A DNA stretch of 64,000 nucleotides, from assembly GCA_949752745.1 (NCBI GenBank), contig OX457026.1:40156394-40220393 (forward strand). The letters run 5' to 3'. Source of the DNA: Protula sp. h YS-2021 (taxonomy: Eukaryota; Annelida; Polychaeta; Sabellida; Serpulidae). The notes below the pieces were generated by a model. It was not told the DNA's origin, ran no database searches, and saw only the letters and a list, made by a program, of their open reading frames with translations. Both the position numbers and the translations under genes were made by a program. Position 1 is the first letter of the stretch; each line of letters starts with the position of its first letter. Positions 14,388 to 27,100 of the stretch are shown in pieces.

Positions 14388-17300
14388 GTAATGCCCATGC
14401 GCCAAAGTGGAATAGCCATCACTCATCACATATCGCTTGTCATCAAAGGGAGAGAGAGCCACTTTCCTCAACTTCTCCGAGAAGATCTGATGGTCATGAC
14501 TTCGAATGATGTGTCCTGTGGTTATCGTTTGCGTTTGGTTGAATAAACTGTCTCTATACTGCTGATGTTTCATACGTCTTTGACACGCGCGAGTGATGCC
14601 TTTGGCCGTACGTTTTTCTTTCCCACCATACATCATACTATACATTTTCGGCCGAAGTCCAACAAACTCTTCTATGGGAATGCCGGCCGTCTCATCTTTC
14701 ATTTTCCCAAGCACTTTCTTGTTCACGTTGGAATGCAGGAAGTGATCTGGGGGATAGTCACTTGTGTCGAACAAGTCGGCATCTTCCTGCATGTCTTTGT
14801 AGATATCTTCCGTTTTTATGTCATAACACAGACTGTCGGTGTCGCTGAACAACAGCTTGGCGTTGGGATACTTGGTCATGATGTAGTTGTAATGAAAGTG
14901 GAACATGAGCACCTTGCTGAGGTCGAGAATGGTGAAACCAACTTGAATGGGTTTATCCAGAAGCAGATCCACTTTGCGCAAATGTACCGCGGTTAAATCT
15001 TCGTTGAAAATTCTAAATTTGTGGAAGGAAGGTTTGGCCACAAGTTTCTTGAACCGCTTTTCTTTGTGAACAAGTTCCACATTCATGCGCTTTCTCACAT
15101 TTTCCATGGTTTTGCCAAACACCGAGTTGTTCATCAATTTGAAGAAGTCTTTCTCAAACGGGTTCTTAGCCAACTTTCTCTTTTCCGTGTTCAAGGAGAT
15201 GTATTTTGCCAACCATTTGCTCTGTGCAAACATGATGGCACGGTGCACCTTCATGACTTTCAATCCCAGTGAGACATATTGCTGTAAATTTCTATAATGA
15301 AGCACATATTTCTTCTTGTCACACAGGTTGGGAATGAGCTTTTCACTAGGTTTGCCTTTCATGTTTAGATCTTTCCGTAGCTTCTGACTATGCTCTGACA
15401 ATTCTCCCACTTTCACACATTTCCGTTCTGGAGCCACTGGATAGTTATTATGATGATCATGGATTGAATATGGGTATTCCAAATCCACTTCTAAAATGTA
15501 TCCAATCTCATCATCTTCATCCACATCCATAAAGTCAATGGATTCTGGCTCGCTCACCCACATAAATCCACTTTCCGGCATGCTTTGCGACATGGCCCAG
15601 CCATACAAGTTGTTTGCATCCAGGTACGTCAAGTAGTTGGTTGGTTTCAAGGGATCGTAATCTGCTACGTAGGAGTTATTTGCTTACGCATACTTGTGTG
15701 TGATGACAGATATTCCTCCACGTAGACCTTGTTCAACCATTTGGTACATGTCAATGTCGTTGATCAATTCCAATTTCACCTTTGTCGCTTTCAACATGGC
15801 ATCCCACGACAGTCCTGGCGCTGTATAGTAGTGAGCTGGATCCAATTCATACGTGTTGAGACATACGTGACAAAAGTTTTCAAACACGTCAGCCAGCAGC
15901 AACACATCTGATTTCAGGTACAGGTCATGGTATTCACCAAATGTAGTACAGTGGAATGTCTCCCACACCTTCTGCGCATGCGCATAATCCTCATCGCTAA
16001 TGTCTTCTTCACTGAGTAGACTGTAAAACTTGTCTTTGGACGGTAGTTGTGTTTCAGCAAACTTGGATGGCTCATCTACGTAATCGTAGGGGTACACTCC
16101 CTTTCTCAACAGTAACTCTTGTTGGTCACTATCGTGAATGTGTGACGTCATGTTATAAAAGTTGTCTTTCCCTTCTGCTGCCAGGTTGGATACCAGCTTC
16201 TGTAGAGAAGTACTCATGAACTGAAAGCTGTCTGTAAATTTCAGATTGCTCATGGTGAATGCAATATATTTTTCAACGGTGTTGGGAATGACTGTAATCG
16301 TCTCATTTTTGAACTTTCCAATTTCTTCCATGATCAAATGGCTGTCATAGCCTCGTAAATTGTGGAAAAACACAGGAATGATGAAAGAATCTTTATCTCC
16401 CTGCTGATCTTTTCTAAGTCGAAATTGTAAATTGCATTGACTATGTGCAGCTCCGCGGTATTTGCCATTGAAATGGTCATGATCTCTCACATGATCTGCT
16501 CCTAGAGGCTCATGACAAATGTAACAATCTGTGGCGTTCTTATAATGCTCTTCATCTTCATGAGTCATGACCATTTTCTTTGACTGTTGTAAACCATGCA
16601 CAATACGATCACGCTCATTCACCATATGGTCTAAAAAGACTTTCACAGCATTGTCTCCTCGATACACGACTGGAGCACGTGTATCATACTGGCTCACAAC
16701 CACATAGGCAAAGCTGTTTGGACGATGATGTTGATACTTGTCTCCTTCATGTTTTTTCGTGAAACATTCAAAGTCTGCATAAATCACAAACGGCGCTCGC
16801 TGTTGTTTGGCTACATTCTTGAACTTGATGAAAGGTTCCTTGGGGAATGATAAACGTTGTGCTCCATGCTTGCCACACACTTCACGATGCTTGTCTAACA
16901 GATCTTGCCGCATAAACCCGTGAAGACAGTTGAAACAATAAAAAGTTGCACCATTATACTTTGATCGATAAGCCATCAGTCTGCTGAAATTCCTGATGAG
17001 GCAGTAATGTCTTGTCTTGCCATTGCTAATCAAAAGCAAGTTGATTTCTCTGGCGCTGGTGTTTCGACTGAGTTGTATCGGAACAACTACATCATGTTCA
17101 TATCCAAACACGTTAATGGACACATCATTCTCCTTTTCAAACTTTGGAATGTCTGTAATCGGTGTTGGAAATGTCATGCCTTCTACCTTCAATTCGTTCT
17201 CAAATAGCTTGTATTGATGCACACGCTCTGGGTTTACATTTGTTGAAGGGTGAAGGTGAGCCAATACAGACCATAAGAAGCACTTGTTGTCTTTATTCTG

Positions 17301-18056
17301 AATGTTTAACACACCTTTTGTACTCTTTACTTTCTTCGGTAGTGGGATAAAACTGCTCGCTTCCAGTGGCGCTGACGTTGCTGTATGTACTTCAATGAAT
17401 AATATGTTATCCAACACCCAGCCAGAACCTTGTCGCTCATGTTCATCAAACCTGGTAAATAATTCTTTATAGGCTTCTGGCAAGTCCTTCTCAATATCTG
17501 TTGGATTGTATGCTGCATATGTCGGACTACTGATGAAGGCATTATCCACTTGTTCTACCATCACGCCTTCAACATTTGGTGTCATTTTCTTGAAGCGTGC
17601 ATGTACCACAATGTACCATTTCATGCCACGGTTTAACGTTTCTAGCAAATGTCTCTTGATTCTATTCTCTTGTTGTCGCATTTCAAGTAGCAAATCTGAT
17701 CCATCTTCAGGCTCAAACCGTCTTTCCTGTGCGTTTTCACCAAGACTCACTCTTCTGCCTCTGCCTACTTGTCCTGTCTCTTTCTTTCTTTGTTCTTCAT
17801 GAGACACATTTTCCATCTCAGCACATGCATGTGTCTCAAATGCATCCAAAGATGAAAATATCTTGGCACATTTACAGCAGAGGACTGGATCAGGTCTTTC
17901 AACACCATCTTGTACGGTCTTTCGTCTCTTGGCTTCAATCTGCTCAACAAGCTCATTATGAGCACGTTTCATCCTAGCTGGTTTGCATGTATGTGTCACG
18001 AACACTTCCAGAGATGGAAATGTCACATCACAATCATGACAGTAGACTGTTGCCAT
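14379..18056 (-). CDS. POLB: Protein-primed family-B DNA polymerase, about 1,224 aa, with one in-frame stop
   Basis: ATG 18056 (MATVYCHDC) follows a TATA box at 18123-18115 and a very short uORF. Two Cys/His fingers come first (about 5-24, 60-79), then a Cys/His region resembling an OTU-like fold (NKDNKCFLWSVL near 255; HYCLIRN near 350), another finger (about 369-392) and an HNH-like CYICHE...HDH...C unit (about 509-540). Exonuclease motifs are YADFECF (about 425), NLRGYDSHL (about 565) and YLKSDVLLLADVF (about 710). Polymerase motifs are DANNLYGW (about 812), NNSVFGKTMEN (about 975) and FSDTDS (about 1070). TAA at 15686-15684 (codon 791) separates exonuclease from polymerase while the frame stays open on both sides. 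It replicates the linear element. Confidence 0.9.
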
Positions 18057-18114
18057 CGTTGTTGCTCTTGCTGTTGCTAGAACTGAAATGAAGTAAAATA
18101 CATGTTTCACTCTT

Positions 18115-18123
18115 CCTTTTATA
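18115..18123 (-). promoter_or_regulatory. TATA box of PolB
   Basis: TATAAAAGG on the minus strand lies about 60 bp upstream of ATG 18056. It is the mirror of the left-arm TATA box at 3356-3364. Confidence 0.6.
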
Positions 18124-18251
18124 CCACTTCAATGGTGTGTTAACTCAGCAGAATGTATCACTAGTTGACTAGTTGACATGTTTCACTCATGCTTTTATGC
18201 TACTTCCATGTAATCAAAATATGGTGTGTAACTTTTCAAAAATGTTAAAAT

Positions 18252-18264
18252 TGCTGACTCAGCA
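18252..18264. promoter_or_regulatory. Perfect T-MARE / AP-1 palindrome (right)
   Basis: TGCTGACTCAGCA is the mirror copy of 3160-3172 and lies upstream of the PolB promoter. Confidence 0.55.
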
Positions 18265-18406
18265 GAATTTTACTTGTGTATATGAATGACTCACTTACAG
18301 TTGTACAGCTGCACTGCTGCACAGCAGAGACATCTAGCGGTGAAGTTAAATGGTCTGCCAAATGGTATTCATCCGCCAACTAGACCTGAAATGTGATAAA
18401 ATGTAT

Positions 18407-18588
<182 letters not shown>

Positions 18589-18652
18589 ACATGTTTTGCT
18601 TCATTTCATAATATAGGATGGCCCTTAAAAGGGCCTGAAAGATTTTAGTATA

Positions 18653-18982
18653 TCAGCAAGTTGGATTCCTGCAGCGGCATTTGTACTTGTAGTACTCCTG
18701 CATCGTAAATGGTCTTCCCGCACACTTGAACGGATGGCTGTCGCAATAGCTCTTCAGCTTCAGAGTCATACCACACCACCAGCAGTCATTACATATTGGT
18801 CCTGGCCCAGGTAGCGTCGTCGCAAACTTGTACCAGAGCAGACCACCACAGGTTTTACAGCAAAAGCGCTGCGGTGCGTTGTGGTGCACCGGGCAGTTGT
18901 GTGACTGTCCTTCATATTCCAACCTCACGCAGCACTTGTAGCATTGTATGGTCACTTTCTTAGTAGCTGATGTGTTGTCCAT
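18653..18982 (-). CDS. Right terminal TIR gene: Cys-rich zinc-ribbon-like protein, 109 aa
   Basis: ATG 18982 (MDNTSATKK) follows the TIR TATA box (19027-19020). The protein has many CxxC pairs and His residues (CYKC, HNCPVHH, CCKTCGG, CNDCWWCG, CRCRNPTC), indicating two or more zinc-binding units. Residues 17-35 match the end of the left terminal protein, but the rest of this zinc-rich region is absent there, while the left-specific middle is absent here. It may be a nucleic-acid-binding or transcription factor (inference). Transcribed inward from the TIR. Confidence 0.65.
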   Translation of the reverse strand: MDNTSATKKVTIQCYKCCVRLEYEGQSHNCPVHHNAPQRFCCKTCGGLLWYKFATTLPGPGPICNDCWWCGMTLKLKSYCDSHPFKCAGRPFTMQEYYKYKCRCRNPTC

Positions 18983-19019
18983 GATGTGTCTGACGATGTG
19001 TAAGCCTCGAGTCACTACA

Positions 19020-19027
19020 CTTATATA
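19020..19027 (-). promoter_or_regulatory. TATA box of the right terminal gene
   Basis: TATATAAG on the minus strand lies 38 bp upstream of ATG 18982 and is identical to the left TIR. Confidence 0.6.
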
Positions 19028-19087
19028 CTATTTTATCATGCTGAATCGACGATTTCATCATGCTGATTCAACACAATTTTTCCTCTC

Positions 19088-19365
19088 CGGGGGGGGGGGG
19101 GGGGGTCGGTACATAGTATATCCTAGGGGGGGGGGGTCGGTACATAGTATATCCTAGGGGGGGGGTCAGTCCCGACTGCTGCCTAGGAGGGGGGGGGGTC
19201 AGTCCCGACTGCCGCCTAGGAGGGGGGGAGGGGGGTCAGTCCCGGCTGCCACCTAGAAGGGGGGGGGTCGGTACATAGTATATCCTAGGGGGGGGGGGGT
19301 CAGTCCCGACTGCCGCCTAGGAGGGGGGGGGGGGTCAGTCCCGACTGCCACCTAGGGGGGGTCAT
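19088..19365. repeat. G-run minisatellite in right TIR
   Basis: The same two unit types occur as at 2107-2540, in reverse complement with fewer copies and G runs up to about 16. Confidence 0.85.
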
Positions 19366-19475
19366 GGCTTTTTAGGGTCTGTTGCCATGGTTACACTGAT
19401 TGACAGGTGGAGTTCATTGGCTTCATGATGATTGACTCGGCCAAAACTATCAAGCAACTTTCGCTCCAGACAGTA

Positions 19476-19722
19476 TGACGTCATCATGACGTCATCATGA
19501 CGTCATGGATGGCCGCGCCTATCCTTACGCTTATCGTGACGTCACTTCCGGTCCAGACAACACTTCCGGTCCAGACAGTATGACGTCACTTCCAGACAGT
19601 ATGACGTCACTTCCAGACAGTATGACGTCACTTCCAGACAGTATGACGTCATCAAGTGGTCCAGACAGCACTTCCGGTCCAGACAGTATGACGTCACTTC
19701 CGGTCCAGACAGTATGACGTCA
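19476..19722. promoter_or_regulatory. ETS/CRE enhancer-like array, right TIR
   Basis: Ten perfect TGACGTCA sites lie in 247 bp, several as TGACGTCACTTCCGG composites (CRE fused to an ETS site), mirroring 1721-1993. Confidence 0.75.
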
Positions 19723-19756
19723 CAAAGTGCAGTAGAACTCTTGTTTAATACCTACT

Positions 19757-19762
19757 GAAATC
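19757..19762. repeat. Target-site duplication, right copy (GAAATC)
   Basis: An exact repeat of 1681-1686, immediately outside the right terminus. Confidence 0.9.
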
Positions 19763-21617
19763 GGACGGGATTGATATAAAGCAGTCCGATTTTAGGGGTC
19801 GTCCGGTTTCTGGGGTTGCAGCAATTTTGATGGTATACGAGTGCATAATTATTCCTAAATATAAATGTACCCGATTGATATTTTAAAAAGACATACTACT
19901 TTTTTCCGCAATCTAATTTATCCGTAAAAAAGCTCCTGTCCACTCTTCAAACAACTTAAAACCGTTCATACTGGTAGTGTATAAACTGGTAGTGGTACGA
20001 AGTGGGAGTGGTACTATGTCGTTGTGGTACGAATTGCCCAAACGCCCTGGACTTCTTATGAAAATGCGTCCGCTTTAATTGTCCATTTAATTAGCAAAGT
20101 GTTGTAATAAAAAAAAACATCAGTGAAAAAACCGCACATAATTATCACTGTAAGATAAGATAAATTCATGTCAAAAATTTGCAATGCTCCAGAACAGTTC
20201 AAGAATGGTTCAGTGTTCGAAAACTACATGAGTTCTAGAGCATAGAGATGATATTTTTTATTTCTTTTTTGGAACACAATTCATTGGTTCAGGTTTGAAA
20301 AACTGACAAACATAAAATAGGGATTATTTTGGGTCATGAAGCAATTACCTTTGTTTCTCATTCATTTGCAGGGTCACTAAAATAACATAATAACAAACAA
20401 TAATGATATAACGAAATGATTCAGGCGGGTCTAAAAATCCGAGTTTAAAAAAAATAAATCGACAGGTCAAAATATGGAAGAAAAGAAAGTTTTGCTTTCG
20501 TGCCTTCGGTGCTTGCATTTCGACTCAAGAAACCCTCGAAATATGTCAAAATAGCAGTTTATAATTAACAACGTAACTCTTAAAAGCATGAAACCATATT
20601 TAGTGAAAAAAATCGAAACTAGAATTTTTGAAAAAGCCAAATCAGCGAAATTTACAAAAATAAAAAATTTCAGTCCAGACCGTTATTATTATGAGTTAAC
20701 GGTTTCACGCGACAAACCCCATGATCAAAACGTTCACAGTGTTAAGAATGTTCAAAACTGATGAAATAATAGAAAACTAATATCCATATGTTCTAAATAT
20801 TTTATACTCAGCCAGAAAGCTGGCTGTCGTATCTCATCCTAATGTTTGGAAAGTTACCCAGTTTACGAAGTTGTGTTTACGTTGACCTGACATCAGATTA
20901 TACTTGTTTGGCATTTGCAAAGAAAGATTTATTTTTTAAATGAACGTTTATAGAGCCTAAACTTTAATATCATCCACAAATGCATTGTAATTTTGCGTCT
21001 AAAAATGTACGATAAATTTATATTCCAAACACTTGGTCTCTTTGCGTTTCCGGGAGCAAGATAGTGCAAAAATAATACCGAAAATGGGTAAAGATTAAGT
21101 GGACGTTAGCTTGTCACCAAATCGTCTAATGTTTGAAAATAGAAAAAAATAATAAAAAAAAGAAACGTTTTCCTGGCCTTGACTATTATCATACGGAATT
21201 TCAAACAGACCTTATAACATTTGTAGGAGATATTTTGTGCAAATGGTTACGTGTTGACAGAAATTGAGTTGGCTTTTCCACCCCATTTTACTGAGATCCA
21301 GTGGAAAACTAAGGCTGAGTATCGTTCAAAGTAAAACACTTACATACGGACAGACTAGCGCACAGGCGAACGCCTCAGTCAATGGACGGACGGGCGGGTT
21401 TACAACACATAAGTAGAGACTATATTGCATAAGTCTGACCGGGAATAAAAAAGAACGTATAATCCACATTAAGCGTGGCCAGCAGCCATATTTGATTTCC
21501 CTAGTCCACACTGTCAATATATAACAGCTGAAGCAGTGTATCCAGAGGAAAAAATGCGTTGGAAAGGGATGGACTAACAATTAGCAGTAATGACAATGTA
21601 GATATTGTGGCGCTTAC
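19763..21617. other. Host intron 2 of the claudin-like gene, no genes seen
   Basis: AT-rich intronic sequence without open coding structure on either strand. Without the Polinton this intron would be about 2.7 kb. Confidence 0.6.
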
Positions 21618-21764
21618 TTGCTGCGAAACACGTGACGACGAGTGCTATGAGGGTGGCGTTCTTACTGATTCTATGCACGCACATGTAGAGCGTTGCCAAG
21701 ACGATTGCGACAACAAGGCCCACCAGTCCTATTGAAAGTAGCACTTGAGTGGCCACAAACCAAC
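21618..21764 (-). CDS. Claudin/PMP22-like protein, middle exon (exon 2)
   Basis: The acceptor TTTGTAG ends at 21765 and the donor A|GTAAGC begins at 21617, leaving a 147-nt exon with phase-1 introns on both sides. That matches exon 1 (donor 35002/35001) and exon 3 (acceptor 827/826). It encodes WFVATQVLLSIGLVGLVVAI..., a TM2 helix followed by a short polar loop (HRISKNA) and the first part of TM3 (TLIALVVTCFAA). The exon arrangement is typical of the claudin/PMP22 superfamily. Confidence 0.75.
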
Positions 21765-24200
21765 CTACAAACCAAGATAACCCTCATTAATCGTAACATT
21801 CATAGTGTCGTTTTATTCAGTTATCTGCTAATTTTCGAGTGCTTTGAAAGTGGCATTTGTGATGGGGCATTCAAGTCATTATTGTTGTAGTGGCCGAAAC
21901 TGCCAAGGCTAGCTACCGGGAGTGTCCGAAAAGAATCTCCCGACATATAAAAGCCTCTCCTTCCCTGCAAGTCTTTTTAGAATTCGTGTTTACTCGCAAC
22001 GCAGACACCGTGCATGCAACACTTTGGTGTGAGGCAAACACCTAGACACGTTCTGAGTCGTTGCTTAATCTTGTGCGTCGCACAAGGCACACCCCCCCAC
22101 TTTACCATACTTTTTTAGTTACTGTTGTTTTTGTGTGTTTTGTTATTTTTTGTGCGGATATCCGCAGCATGTAGCGCTTTATTAAGAGATTTATGGTAAA
22201 TTTTCTTTTTTTTCAATAAAAATTTATCGACAACCTCCCCATCTAAAAATAGAAGCCCGGGGCTCTAATTAGGAAACTGTTTCCTAATAGAAGCCCCGGG
22301 GCTTCTATTTGGTTTCTAAACGAGCGCCTGAAATTGGCCGGTTTCCAAATAGAAGCCCTGGGCTTTTTTTTCGGAAATCCCCGGTACTGTTCACGTTTTA
22401 CGCTATAATGAATACAGTAATTATTAAAAGCCGTTAGTTTATTTCGTAAAGCCTTTTTTGCGAGTAAAAGCTAAAGTTTGCGTTCTCCACTTTTAAACGG
22501 TATTTCAATAATTTACGGTAATCAACGCATAAATATGAATTGAACTTTTTTTACACCTGTAAGGGTACAATGTAAACAAATATTGCCCAAAACTGCTTTA
22601 TTCAGGCAAAAACCTGAAACACCCGAGTGTACAAGACTGAGTGACGACATATTACCCATATTCCTTTTTTATTACAGTATCTCTCCAACTTAGCAGGTTT
22701 GAAGTGGGTATGGATCGAATAGGGTGGAAGGCCTAAAGGTGCAGAACGCGAACTACGCTCTTACTCGTAAAAAGCCTTTTTAAGAAATAAAACCCCAGTT
22801 TTGCTTTGGAAAAGCTAACGTTCGCTTATCTCCACCTTTAGATGGGAGTAGAAACCGGCGTTGGGGGTAAAACGCTTGATATGCATTATGTAGAAAAGTT
22901 CTTTCAATGGGAACTACACTTTTACTGATATATTTATTGCACGAGTAAATAAAAGCCATCAAAGTATCTTTGAGGTTTTTAATGAATATCACACTGAAGG
23001 TAAAAGGTTGATAATGAAAACATGATAGTTTAAAACAAATTTTGGCAGAGCCAGAACCAAGACTGGCTTAATTCTTACAATAAGCTGACCATATGACTCT
23101 GACCACGCTAAGCATGTGGGTGGAGTCATTTACTTGGGTTGGCTCTACCAATGAAGACCCAAGTGGCTTATAGGTATAGACATATGGGAAGAACTGCTCC
23201 CCATTTTCCTGCTTAGGCCCCTTTTTGGAAGAAGGTTCGACCAGAGCCTCACTGTATACAGGTACGCACTTACAGATGACCCTTGAAATGACGACTCAAA
23301 ACAACAGAGCAAGGACAGCGCCATGACAAGAAGCACTGTTATGCCTTACTACCATCCACCACCAACCTCCCACGGATGTCGCGCCCATGCGATGTTGGAT
23401 GACATATGTACGGACAGGCGGAAGTATGGAAATTGTAAACATAAATAAAATAATGTTTTTTGTTGAAGCTAAATCACACGATCTCTAAAATAAAGAGCCT
23501 ATGCACTAACTAGTGTTGGAGATCAACTCAACGTATGGAATGAATGATAAAAGCAAATTAGTTATCAATTATCGCACATAAGTCACAGATCTTTTATCAC
23601 CCAAATTAACATACACCGCAGTGACAAAATTTTATTAAAACCATTCCTCTACGACAACAGATGAGACGTGGGGAAAATGCCTCTACCAACTTCTCTAAGC
23701 CGACCGATGGCTTGTTAGTGCCGAGTCAACTAAAGAAAATTGCAGTCCTAATGCTGTTGAATGTTTACTGTTTAGGGGCTACTTTCCCCCTCTGATCTTG
23801 GACTTTGGGGATTGCCTAAAGTTTCGCCCTCGTCTGGCTCTCGCTGTAGTCCTTTGCTGTAACGGACGGAGAACCAGGGTTAGAAACGCGTTAAAAGGAC
23901 CAATTGAATTCTTTTAGATAAAACTTGATAAAAGTACTCAGTGATGACCAACATTTTGTGCGTAAGATGTCTTCTAGCGAAACATTATGCAAGACGCTCA
24001 AGGAGTTAGCTAACTGCATCACATAATGGACTTTGATTTTACATTCAGCTAGAACGTCGAGGTTTGTTTTGGCTCTAGAATATGCCTCTAATATTACCCT
24101 TTGAGGTTATTATACACAGTTTGTTTGAAAATGTCTTTGGTCACGCCAGGTCTGAAGAAAAGAGTAGTGCTTTCTGACTGTAATCCTTGGATAGTCCTAT
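21765..24200. other. Host intron 1 (part), repeat fragments only
   Basis: No coding exon seen. At 22244-22368 AGAAGCCCGGGGCT-type words recur in both orientations, making a cluster of small palindromes. Blocks resembling ACTCGTAAAAAGCCTTTT recur near 22440-22480 and 22762-22780. Confidence 0.5.
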
Positions 24201-27100
24201 GGATATTCTAAGAGAACACATTGGACAGAGCATGGGCATTGGCTTTGGCCGTGACGTGGGGATGGGAGCCTTATCTCCTGGAAGGTCCCTGCACCTCTGG
24301 TGGTTATGTGTGTCTTACCCATGAAGGACGGCTTGGGCTTAAGAATCACTGTGTCCCATGACCATTTATTTTAAAGCCCTCTAGCTCCAAAGCATGGAGT
24401 TCTCCCTTTCTTATATCTGACGCCGATTGCAAAAGAAAGACGAATTTCAGTGTACCCAATTTGGAGAATATGATTGCTTCATTGAAGGTTTCTCCATCGG
24501 GCAAGAATCGAAGAACCAGTTCTAGATCCCATTGTGCCACGTTTAATCTGGATGGTGGTGACACTAACTCATAATGTCTGATTAATTTAAACAGTCCCCC
24601 GCGGATCGAAGCCTGAATCTGGTTTGAGCTTTGCTGCGATCGCTGACCTATACATTCTATAGAAGATGGTCTTAGGCGCAAGTCTTCATGTAAAAAGTAA
24701 AAAAGAAATGGCTACCACCCAAGGAGAAGCTTTGACTGGGTCAAGGTTTTGATTTTGCATCAGCCAGAAAATTTATTCCAATGTGATAGATAGATTTTTG
24801 ACGTGGACGGCTTATGCAGTTTCATTTTCTTTATTACTCCATCAGAGAATCCTTTATCTTTCAGATAGGTTTGTTTGTTTGGTGTTTAAAGGGTTGCCTG
24901 GGGAGGCATATAGCACCTTCTCGGGCTACTGACCCTGAAGGCGTCTATTCCCCAGACTTTTTGTTCTGGATAGAGGGAGTCATAGCTCATGCAAAACTCT
25001 GTCTGAACTACTCTATCCACTCTGGAGGCTAGATCTGCCAGCACGTTTAGATTGCCTCTCACTAGACAAAGAATTTCTTCCTGCCAACTGAGCAAGTTCG
25101 GCTGAGCAGGTGCTTCTTTGCTTGCGAGGATATGTCACAGCAGTCGAGCTGACCAGCATCACACTTACCGACCTGTTTTTCAGACTGGGGAACAGTTGAG
25201 TGATTGACATCTACACAACTTCAGTTCTAGCCAATTGATATGTTTGGGAGGCTGGGAGACCATGTAACCTTCCATACCTTTCCTTTGAAGAAGATACCCC
25301 ACCACTAGGATAAAGCCTCTGCTTGAATCGATAGCTTAAGAGGAGGGGCCTGAATGGGTATCCTAGGGACAAGTATTTTTGGGAAAGCTATTACAGCAGG
25401 TCCTCGTGTGCTTTTGAGGGAAAGACCACTAGCCTATGGTGACACCTTCCCCGATCTACTGCTGATATTAATGATCTTCGAAATCTTCTGTAGTAATGCT
25501 TGCCCAATTGGACTGTCTTCTGTGGCTATCAATAACCCCAGCAGAGACTCCATTTGGGTAAGGTTCTGGGCTGGTTGAGAGCATTGGCCGGAATGGCTCT
25601 GACAATTCTCTCCTATCTATCCTCTGTGCGGTAAGCCCTGGCTAACTCCAGATTCTACTTTTTTCCTAGAATCGCATTTGCTGCTTGGGCATTAGTTCTG
25701 ATTTTGCCAAATTGACCATGAGCCCTGCCCGAATCGTCTGCTTTACTAACAGGAGTGTTTGATGTCTGGCCTGAGCTTCTTCCATGGGGACTAGGAATCA
25801 GTCGTCCACGTACTGAAATACGAGCATACCCTGGAACCTGCCCCACGATTTCAGCACCTTCATTACTTTCGAGAATACGTGTGGAGCCGTAAACAGCCCG
25901 AACGGAAGTGTCAGAAACCTTAATTTCTTTTCCTTATCTAAAAGCGTCAATATTTGTAGGTCGGCATGTTCATGACAAATTCACTGACATTCCGTAGCTG
26001 CCCTTTGGCAATATTTCCTTGATTACTTGGAAGTGTCAATCTGAAATGGGTAGACCAGAGGGACTAGTTGAGCTCTGACAAATCCGTGGCCATCCTCTAA
26101 CCCCCTTTTTTCTTAGGAATCGGAAATCTCAGACTAAAAAAGCAATGTTTGGAGTCTGGCATGTCCTGTATAGCTTTCTTGTCCTGTAACTCCTGCACCA
26201 TGTCTCCCGGAGTCTGTTCGGAATCCTGGCTGATGACTGTGTGTTTCAGAGCTTTGAAATGAAGGAGAACCGTGGGGAACTTGCCTCTGTGGTCCCTTTT
26301 AAACGGAAGGAAATAGCTCTGTCGAAGCCATTTGATCACTCGACTACTCTTCCTCCGGCGGACCAAGAGTCTTTGCAGCTCAGCAGCTCTCTGTTTCTTG
26401 TCATAAAAGAACGAAGTGCCGTGGTTCGTTGCTTGTATTGCTGAGAGGCGTGGTGCCATCTTGTTGCCTCTGCCTCTTGGCTGATGGAATGAGAGTGGTG
26501 GCGCGACTAGATGCAGTCGTCTCCACTCTGTGTTGCCTTTTGAAGCGGCCAGTACTGGAAGCAGCTCTCGCATAGAGACGTTTGGGCCGAGACACCAAAT
26601 CCTGGTATAGAGCTCTGTTCTCGCCTTGTGGAGGAAATGTGTCAAACTGGCTTGAGATGCTAGAGTGTCATAATTCATATGTTCCTTTGACTGACGACAA
26701 GCAATGTATCAAGAAAGCATCTCTTCGCAACTGTAGTGTCAGGATTAGTTGAGTTGCTGCGATCTTCACCGTATCCCGAGTTTCCACTGATACAGAAGTT
26801 TTAGCACACTAGGTCAGAAATCGATCTTTGGTTGGCGCCTCTCTCAATGCCTTTAGCGTATAATCCTGCATTTATGTAATGCTCAGCGTTTGACGAGCCC
26901 TTCTAAAACTTTTCTGTCTTTTCCCACCAATTCGCCGTTCTTTTGGAGGGTTGCCTCTGACGCCGGCGAGGCAGATTGATATCCTGAGATGGCAGGTCGG
27001 GATAGAAAGGGTGCGGATCAGACGTTGGTCTGCTACTGCCTGGTCCCCCAATATTGTTGACCTCTTTTCGGTGATCGAAGTCCATCTAGTAGTCAAAATG
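24200..27100 (-). mobile_element. DIRS-like tyrosine-recombinase retroelement, decayed
   Basis: Reading the minus strand, domains appear in DIRS order with many stops and frameshifts. Pre-RT and RT start at 26680-26100 (DMVQELQDKKAIQ...FPIPKKKGG). The RT core is PFGLFTAPHVFSKVMKVL at about 25910-25857, then FQYVDD at 25815-25800. An RNase H-like segment follows (NVLADLASRVDRVVQTEF near 25050). A tyrosine recombinase segment with VLRFLPDG and an Arg-containing SASDIRKGELHALEL lies at 24681-24346. It lies in intron 1 of the claudin-like gene, in the same orientation. Confidence 0.7.

Larger units (their letters stand above)
18964..19756. repeat. Polinton right terminal inverted repeat
   Basis: It is the reverse complement of 1687-2664, from AATACCTACT inward to the first codons of the terminal gene. 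It is shorter than the left copy by about 185 bp, chiefly minisatellite units. Confidence 0.9.

Noticed and set aside
15021..18000. Plus-strand ORFs opposite PolB
   Set aside because: They are antisense shadows of the PolB reading frame with no family resemblance.
18057..18110. N-terminal extension of PolB and an apparent 3' splice site (TTCATTTCAG)
   Set aside because: The extension has no ATG, and the TATA spacing supports ATG 18056. The splice-like motif has no matching donor nearby.
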